Made by a program: the position numbers and the translations under genes. Of a stretch of 37,798 nucleotides of DNA, positions 34,009 to 37,798 are shown in pieces. Position 1 is the first letter of the stretch; every line of letters begins with the position of its first letter. A model generated the notes under the pieces. The model was not told the DNA's origin. It worked only from the letters and a program-made list of their open reading frames with translations, and did no database searches. Origin of the DNA: F2B08 sp046260445 (GTDB lineage Bacteria > Actinomycetota > Actinomycetes > Actinomycetales > Dermatophilaceae); assembly GCA_046260445.1 (NCBI GenBank), contig JBHEPF010000004.1, positions 1 through 37,798 of the forward strand. The letters are read 5' to 3'.

Positions 34009-35208
34009 TCAGCCCTCCGCGGGCACCTTGACGATGAGCGCGTCGCCCTGGCCACCACCACCGCAGAGTGCGGCAGCTCCGACCCCTCCGCCGCGGCGCT
34101 TGAGCTCACGGGCGAGGTGGAGGGTGATGCGGGCACCGGAGACGCCGATGGGATGCCCGAAGGCGATGGCTCCACCGTTGACGTTGACCTTGTCGACATC
34201 GACCCCGAGCTCCTTGGCGGATGCGAGCCCGACCGCGGCGAAGGCCTCGTTGATCTCGAGAAGGTCGAGGTCGGCGGGGCTGATGCCCTCCTTGGCGCAC
34301 GCCGCCGCGATGGCTCTTGCCGGCTGGCTCTGCAACGTCGAGTCCGGCCCGGCCACGACTCCGTGCGCACCGATCTCGGCGAGCCACTCCAGTCCGAGCT
34401 CCTCAGCCTTCGACTTCTTCATCACGACGACGGCGCAGGCACCGTCGGAGATCTGCGACGCAGAGCCGGCCGTGATCGTCCCGTCCTTGCGGAACGCCGG
34501 CCGTAGGGCCCCGAGGGACTCCGTGGTGGTCTCGACCCGGACACCTTCGTCGGTCTTGAACTCGATCGGCTCACCCCTGCGCTGCGGGATGGAGACGGTG
34601 ACGACCTCGTCGTCGAGGTACCCGTCCTTCCATGCGCGCGCGGCCAGCTGGTGGCTGCGCGCCGAGAACTCGTCCTGCTCGGCCCGCGTGAACTCCACGT
34701 CACCGGTGTTGGCCTCCTCGGTGAGCAGGCCCATCGGCTGGTCGGTGAAGGCGTCCCACAGACCATCGAAGGCCATGTGGTCGTGCATCGTCACGTCGCC
34801 GTACTTGAAGCCGTCCCGAGACTTCTCGAGGAGGTGCGGGGCGTTCGTCATGGACTCCTGGCCACCGGCCACGACCACCTCGAACTCACCCGCTCGGATG
34901 AGCTGGTCGGCGAGCGCGATCGCGTCGATGCCGGAGAGGCACACCTTGTTGACGGTCAATGCCGGCACGTTCATCGGAATGCCGCCCTTCGACGCGGCCT
35001 GCCGCGCCGGGATCTGTCCCTCACCCGCGGTGAGCACCTGACCCATGATGACGTAGTCGACCTGCTCCGGGGCCACGCCGGACTTCTCCAGCGCGCCCTT
35101 GATGGCGAAGCCTCCTAGGTCGGATCCGGAGAAGCTCTTGAGCGAGCCACTCATCCGGCCCATGGGGGTTCGGGCGCCGGCGACGATGACGGTGGGATCG
35201 GCGGACAT
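34009..35208 (-). CDS. Acetyl-CoA C-acetyltransferase (thiolase)
   Basis: Condenses two acetyl-CoA to acetoacetyl-CoA or cleaves the product. 399 aa. Nucleophile C90 in TVNKVCLSGIDAIAL, NEAFAAVGLAS, histidine motif AIAFGHPIGVSGAR, and second catalytic cysteine C382 in ALCGGGGQG. All catalytic residues are present, in contrast to the biotin-operon thiolase. KVCLSGIDAIA is characteristic of actinobacterial FadA4-type acetyl-CoA acetyltransferases. ATG 35208 has AAAGG 6 nt upstream. It is divergent from methylmalonyl-CoA epimerase, and meaB follows. This epimerase/thiolase/(meaB)/thioredoxin-like/glucan-operon neighbourhood resembles that of mycobacteria and streptomycetes. Confidence 0.94.
   Translation of the reverse strand: MSADPTVIVAGARTPMGRMSGSLKSFSGSDLGGFAIKGALEKSGVAPEQVDYVIMGQVLTAGEGQIPARQAASKGGIPMNVPALTVNKVCLSGIDAIALADQLIRAGEFEVVVAGGQESMTNAPHLLEKSRDGFKYGDVTMHDHMAFDGLWDAFTDQPMGLLTEEANTGDVEFTRAEQDEFSARSHQLAARAWKDGYLDDEVVTVSIPQRRGEPIEFKTDEGVRVETTTESLGALRPAFRKDGTITAGSASQISDGACAVVVMKKSKAEELGLEWLAEIGAHGVVAGPDSTLQSQPARAIAAACAKEGISPADLDLLEINEAFAAVGLASAKELGVDVDKVNVNGGAIAFGHPIGVSGARITLHLARELKRRGGGVGAAALCGGGGQGDALIVKVPAEG
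34013..34018 (-). promoter_or_regulatory. Ribosome-binding site GGAGGG for the proposed CTG start of meaB
   Basis: Minus-strand GGAGGG within the last codons of the thiolase gene, 7 nt before CTG 34005. It is the only strong ribosome site near the 5' end of the meaB frame and decides the start. ATG 33873 has only GGGAG 3 nt upstream, which is too close. Confidence 0.55.
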
Positions 35209-35270
35209 GGTGTGCCTTTCGTGAGACGGAGTGCGCGTGCAAGGTCACGCCCATGGACGCGAACGTGATT

Positions 35271-35305
35271 GCTCGCGCGAGCGCTGCATGCCTCTCTCGA
35301 CTCTA
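35271..35305 (-). promoter_or_regulatory. Probable thiolase promoter with downstream palindrome
   Basis: Minus-strand TAGAGT (35300-35305) is a good -10, giving a leader of about 85 nt before ATG 35208. GCTCGCGCGAGC (35271-35282), a perfect 12-bp palindrome, lies about 11-22 nt after the predicted start site, a position suited to a repressor operator. The regulator is unknown. Confidence 0.45.
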
Positions 35306-35376
35306 GCGAGGTGGCACCGCCCGTCCCACCCCCGCAGCCGTGACCCTGGCAACACCACGACGACCGGACTGTCCTG

Positions 35377-35398
35377 GACGGCCGTCGGTCACTACCGT
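35377..35398 (+). promoter_or_regulatory. Probable leaderless promoter of methylmalonyl-CoA epimerase with palindrome
   Basis: TACCGT (35393-35398), 7 nt, then ATG 35406. GACGGCCGTC (35377-35386), a 10-bp palindrome, occupies the spacer between -35 and -10. GTGGGG just before the ATG could also act as a weak ribosome site. Confidence 0.45.
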
Positions 35399-35405
35399 GG
35401 GGACC

Positions 35406-35855
35406 ATGAGCAGCGACACCCTCTCGACCGACCTCTTCTCCGCCATCGACCACGTCGGCGTCGCCGTCCCCGACCTCGACGCCGCGATCGCCTTCTACAC
35501 CGAGGCCTTCGGCATGCGGATGCTCCACGAGGAGACCAACGAGGAGCAGGGCGTCCGGGAGGCGATGATGGCTGTCGGGGACTCCGGCAGCTGCATCCAG
35601 CTTCTCGCCCCCCTCTCCCCCGAGTCGACGATCGCGAAGTTCCTCGACCGCTCGGGTCCCGGCATCCAGCAGCTCGCCTACCGGGTGGATGACATCGACG
35701 CCGTCTGCGCGTCGTTGCGCGAGCGCGGTCTGCGCCTCCTGTACGACGCGCCCAAGCGCGGCACGAGCAACAGCCGTGTCAACTTCATCCACCCCAAGGA
35801 CGCCGGTGGCATCCTCGTCGAGCTCGTCGAGCCGGCGAGCGACGAGGCGCACTGA
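35406..35855 (+). CDS. mce: Methylmalonyl-CoA epimerase
   Basis: VOC-fold metalloenzyme that interconverts (2R)- and (2S)-methylmalonyl-CoA (and probably ethylmalonyl-CoA). 149 aa. Two beta-alpha-beta-beta-beta modules: IDHVGVAVPDLDAAIAFYTE with metal His H16, then GIQQLAYRVDDIDA, and the ending RVNFIHPKDAGGILVELVEP with the C-terminal Glu ligand. At the second module the sequence is QQ where some epimerases have HH; actinobacterial members I remember also have QQ, so this is probably normal. ATG 35406 follows TACCGT by 7 nt; an upstream in-frame ATG at 35340 gives unlikely sequence. Divergent from the thiolase-meaB pair, with which it is functionally linked. Confidence 0.94.
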   Translation: MSSDTLSTDLFSAIDHVGVAVPDLDAAIAFYTEAFGMRMLHEETNEEQGVREAMMAVGDSGSCIQLLAPLSPESTIAKFLDRSGPGIQQLAYRVDDIDAVCASLRERGLRLLYDAPKRGTSNSRVNFIHPKDAGGILVELVEPASDEAH

Positions 35856-35888
35856 CGTGCGGGTGAGCAGCCCTGCGCACCCGCAGTC
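35854..35888. terminator. Hairpin after methylmalonyl-CoA epimerase
   Basis: TGCGGGTG (35858-35865) pairs with CACCCGCA (35878-35885); GAC/GTC (35854-35856 with 35886-35888) extends the stem past one bulged base. It overlaps the epimerase stop codon and lies in the 51-nt gap to the convergent small membrane gene, so it may terminate both. Confidence 0.55.
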
Positions 35889-35906
35889 GTGCTGAGGCCG
35901 GCTCCG

Positions 35907-36173
35907 CTACAGCACCCCGGTGCGCTTCCGGCGACGGTTGCGTAGGACGACGGCCAACGCGGAGACGGCGAACGGCAGCCAGAGGACTCCGGCCAGGGCA
36001 CTGATCGCGGAGAGTCCGTTGAACGCCCAGATATCGGTCGCGCGGGCCACCTGAGCGTGCTCGTACGCCCACCAGGCCAGTCCGAGCAGTCCGATGCCCA
36101 AGCCCAGCTGGAGCAGCGGGGGCACGAGCGACAGTGGCGGCCTGGGAGGGTGACCCGGGAGGTACGGACTCAC
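35907..36173 (-). CDS. Small two-helix membrane protein, unknown function
   Basis: About 88 aa. Pro-rich start (VSPYLPGHPPRPPLSL), helix 1 LLQLGLGIGLLGLAWWAYEH, short loop with ATDIWAFNGLSA, helix 2 ALAGVLWLPFAVSALAVVL, and a basic end RNRRRKRTGVL. GTG 36173 is the best start: upstream in-frame sequence is Arg/Ser-rich and overlaps the ccr promoter. Ribosome site weak. No family is recognised; it resembles many small actinobacterial membrane proteins. It is divergent from ccr. Confidence 0.62.
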   Translation of the reverse strand: MSPYLPGHPPRPPLSLVPPLLQLGLGIGLLGLAWWAYEHAQVARATDIWAFNGLSAISALAGVLWLPFAVSALAVVLRNRRRKRTGVL

Positions 36174-36280
36174 GCAGCCAGGATGACACGTCGACCGGCG
36201 GACTACTCGGCTGCGATGTGACGCACGCCTCACGGAGGCACTCCTCGGGTGAGCAACACCACGCATGAGCCCCGTCTCAG

Positions 36281-36313
36281 ACCTACCCGTGGACCGGTCT
36301 GTCTCGGTAGGTT
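36281..36313 (+). promoter_or_regulatory. ccr promoter with inverted repeat spanning -35 to -10
   Basis: TAGGTT (36308-36313) lies 8 nt before ATG 36322 and is a likely -10 with a near-leaderless start. ACCTACC (36281-36287) and GGTAGGT (36306-36312) form a perfect 7-bp inverted repeat; the right arm overlaps the -10 and the left arm the -35 zone. GACCGGTC (36292-36299), an 8-bp palindrome, lies almost at the same centre. This arrangement fits a repressor operator. The regulator is not identified. Confidence 0.55.
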
Positions 36314-36321
36314 CTTTGTTC

Positions 36322-37662
36322 ATGGAGAACATTCGCGATGCCATTCTGGCCGGTGACCGCACCCCCGAGACCTACGCGTCGATACCCGTGCCCGAGTCCT
36401 ATCGCGCGGCGACCGTGCACAAGGACGAGGAGGGGATGTTCGAGGGTGTGTCGAGCTGGGACAGGGACCCTCGGCAGTCCCTCCACATCGAGGACGTCCC
36501 CGTCCCCGAGCTCGCCCCCGGCGAGGCCCTTGTCGCCGTCATGGCGAGCGCCATCAACTACAACACGGTGTGGACGAGCATCTTCGAACCCGTCTCGACC
36601 TTCGGCTTCCTGGAACGCTACGGACGGACCAACGAGTACGCCAAGCGACACGACCTGCCTTATCACGCCGTCGGCTCCGACCTTGCCGGCGTCATCCTGC
36701 GGACCGGGCCCGGGGTGCACCTCTGGAAAGCCGGACAGGAGGTCGTCGCACACTGCCTCTCCGTCGAGCTCGAGAACCATGACGGTCACAACGACACGAT
36801 GATGGACCCGGAGCAGCGGATCTGGGGCTACGAGACGAACTTCGGCGGGCTCGCCGAGCTCGCGATCGTCAAGGCCAACCAGCTCATGCCGAAGCCCGCG
36901 CATCTCACCTGGGAGGAGGCCGCCTCCCCCGGCCTCGTCAACAGCACCGCCTATCGTCAGCTCATCTCGAAGAACGGCGCCGGCATGAAGCTGGGCGACC
37001 GGGTTCTCATCTGGGGAGCATCCGGCGGCCTCGGCTCGTACGCCACCCAGATGGCCCTCGCGGGCGGCGCCACCCCGGTCTGTGTGGTGTCCTCCCCCGA
37101 CAAGGCGGAGATCGTGCGCAAGATGGGGGCCGAGCTCATCATCGACCGCCGCGAGGAGGGCTACCGGTTCTGGAACGACGAGGACACGAAGCAGAACCCC
37201 AAGGAGTGGCAGCGCCTGGGCAAGCGCATCCGGGAGCTCACCGGTGGCCACGACGTCGACATCGTCTTCGAGCACCCGGGTCGTGAGACCTTCGGCGCCA
37301 GTGTGTATGTGACTCGCAAGGGCGGCACCATCACCACCTGCGCCTCGACCAGCGGCTACATGCACGAGTACGACAACCGCTATCTGTGGATGAACCTCAA
37401 GCGGATCATCTCGAGCCACTTCGCGAACTACCGCGAGGCATGGGAGGCCAACGAGCTCATCGACCGAGGCCTCATCCACCCCACCCTCTCCAAGACCTAC
37501 ACGCTCGAGGACGTCGGCCAGGCGGCCCTCGACGTGCACCACAACCTCCACCAGGGGAAGGTCGGCGTCCTGACGCTCGCTCCGGAGCCCGGTCTTGGCG
37601 TCTCCGACGCGGAGAAGCGCTCACGGCACGAGTCCGCGATCAACCGGTTCCGCGGCGCCTGA
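36322..37662 (+). CDS. ccr: Crotonyl-CoA carboxylase/reductase
   Basis: NADPH-dependent medium-chain reductase that converts crotonyl-CoA and CO2 to ethylmalonyl-CoA. 446 aa, family length. YAAxx-type N-terminus DAILAGDRTPETYASIPVPE, then NYNTVWTSIFEPVS, GYETNFGGLAEL, the dinucleotide loop WGASGGLGSYATQMA (231-245), FEHPGRETFGASVYV, and CASTSGYMHEYDNRYLWMNL. From memory, the CO2-holding residues of the Kitasatospora enzyme are N81, F170, E171 and H365; here N81, Y170, E171 and H366 stand at these places, consistent with true carboxylation. ATG 36322 fits both family N-terminus and promoter; ATG 36265 would lie upstream of the promoter. It feeds the epimerase and mutase steps of the ethylmalonyl-CoA pathway or extender-unit synthesis. 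Confidence 0.95.
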   Translation: MENIRDAILAGDRTPETYASIPVPESYRAATVHKDEEGMFEGVSSWDRDPRQSLHIEDVPVPELAPGEALVAVMASAINYNTVWTSIFEPVSTFGFLERYGRTNEYAKRHDLPYHAVGSDLAGVILRTGPGVHLWKAGQEVVAHCLSVELENHDGHNDTMMDPEQRIWGYETNFGGLAELAIVKANQLMPKPAHLTWEEAASPGLVNSTAYRQLISKNGAGMKLGDRVLIWGASGGLGSYATQMALAGGATPVCVVSSPDKAEIVRKMGAELIIDRREEGYRFWNDEDTKQNPKEWQRLGKRIRELTGGHDVDIVFEHPGRETFGASVYVTRKGGTITTCASTSGYMHEYDNRYLWMNLKRIISSHFANYREAWEANELIDRGLIHPTLSKTYTLEDVGQAALDVHHNLHQGKVGVLTLAPEPGLGVSDAEKRSRHESAINRFRGA

Positions 37663-37706
37663 CCCTGGTTCCGGCCCGAGAGATCGGGCACCCATCGGCA
37701 CGCCAC

Positions 37707-37741
37707 GGCCCGCCCTCCTGACCAACGTCGGTGGGCGGGCC
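37707..37741 (+). terminator. Hairpin downstream of ccr
   Basis: GGCCCGCCC (37707-37715) pairs perfectly with GGGCGGGCC (37733-37741); the 17-nt loop contains a small GAC/GTC pairing. It begins 45 nt after the ccr stop and ends exactly where the next -10 hexamer begins. Confidence 0.65.
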
Positions 37742-37747
37742 TATGGT
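37742..37747 (+). promoter_or_regulatory. -10 hexamer TATGGT of the last gene
   Basis: TATGGT, 6 nt, then GTG 37754. Same leaderless geometry as glgX, glgE and the epimerase gene. The hexamer abuts the ccr terminator stem. Confidence 0.4.
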
Positions 37748-37753
37748 GTCCTC

Positions 37754-37798
37754 GTGCGATCTCCTGTGCACCTGGTCCGTCAGTTCAACGCCTACCGG
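37754..37798 (+). CDS. Start of an unidentified gene, cut by the window edge
   Basis: Fifteen codons, VRSPVHLVRQFNAYR, open to the right edge. The only support is the GTG placed 6 nt after TATGGT and beyond the ccr terminator. In many ethylmalonyl-CoA clusters a mutase follows ccr, but this N-terminus does not look like a mutase. Function cannot be assigned. Confidence 0.4.
   Translation, partial: MRSPVHLVRQFNAYR

Noticed and set aside
35620..35720. QQ in place of HH at a metal-binding position of methylmalonyl-CoA epimerase
   Set aside because: As far as I recall actinobacterial epimerases commonly have QQ here, so it is not evidence of an inactive enzyme.

Overview
The window is very GC-rich actinobacterial chromosome with third-position G/C bias, GGAGG-type ribosome sites alongside apparently leaderless starts, and the full maltosyltransferase (GlgE) alpha-glucan route. 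Gene content (GlgE operon, ethylmalonyl-CoA enzymes, ETF, two-domain oligopeptide ABC ATPase) fits an aerobic Micrococcales member; Intrasporangiaceae/Dermatophilaceae is my best guess from gene content alone. No tRNA, rRNA, CRISPR array, insertion sequence or phage gene was seen.

Layout. 1-1201 (-): cysteine desulfurase running off the left edge. 1202-8660 (+): a peptide-type ABC importer (lipoprotein binding protein, two permeases, double ATPase) whose operon is interrupted by an antisense PH-domain membrane gene. 8688-12732 (-): a tightly overlapping operon bioY - AMP-ligase-like - thiolase-like - bioM - bioN, i.e. an ECF biotin transporter carrying two acyl-CoA enzymes, as in the B. subtilis yhfUTS group. 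12923-14698 (-): electron transfer flavoprotein etfB-etfA. 14947-16282 (-): YbjN-family gene and enoyl-CoA hydratase. 16331-27813 (+): glgX, glgE, treS, mak (pep2), glgB, pgm. 27826-29872 (-): a COG4947-like esterase and an unassigned ATP-grasp protein. 30275-32832 (-): bitopic membrane protein, lipoprotein and CXXC-less thioredoxin/TPR protein. 32998-35208 (-): acetyl-CoA acetyltransferase and MeaB. 35406-37662: methylmalonyl-CoA epimerase, a small membrane protein (-) and crotonyl-CoA carboxylase/reductase. 37754-end: start of another gene.

How the genes work together. TreS turns trehalose into maltose, Mak phosphorylates it to maltose 1-phosphate, GlgE extends alpha-1,4-glucan with it, GlgB branches, GlgX debranches, and Pgm connects glucose 1-phosphate and glucose 6-phosphate. 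A second theme is C4/C5 acyl-CoA metabolism: thiolase, enoyl-CoA hydratase, ETF, Ccr, epimerase and MeaB together point to the ethylmalonyl-CoA/methylmalonyl-CoA route, whose carboxylations and mutase maturation make biotin uptake relevant.

Most interesting: (i) the ATP-grasp plus esterase pair of unknown function next to the glucan operon; (ii) the biotin-transport operon whose thiolase-like protein has Ala at the second catalytic cysteine position and whose ligase lacks the usual N-terminal part; (iii) at least seven start codons placed 6-8 nt after a TANNNT hexamer, suggesting extensive leaderless transcription; (iv) a DppB-type permease carrying about 170 extra, mostly membrane-spanning residues; (v) a meaB gene that seems to start at CTG; and (vi) several unusually clean hairpins and operator-like palindromes.
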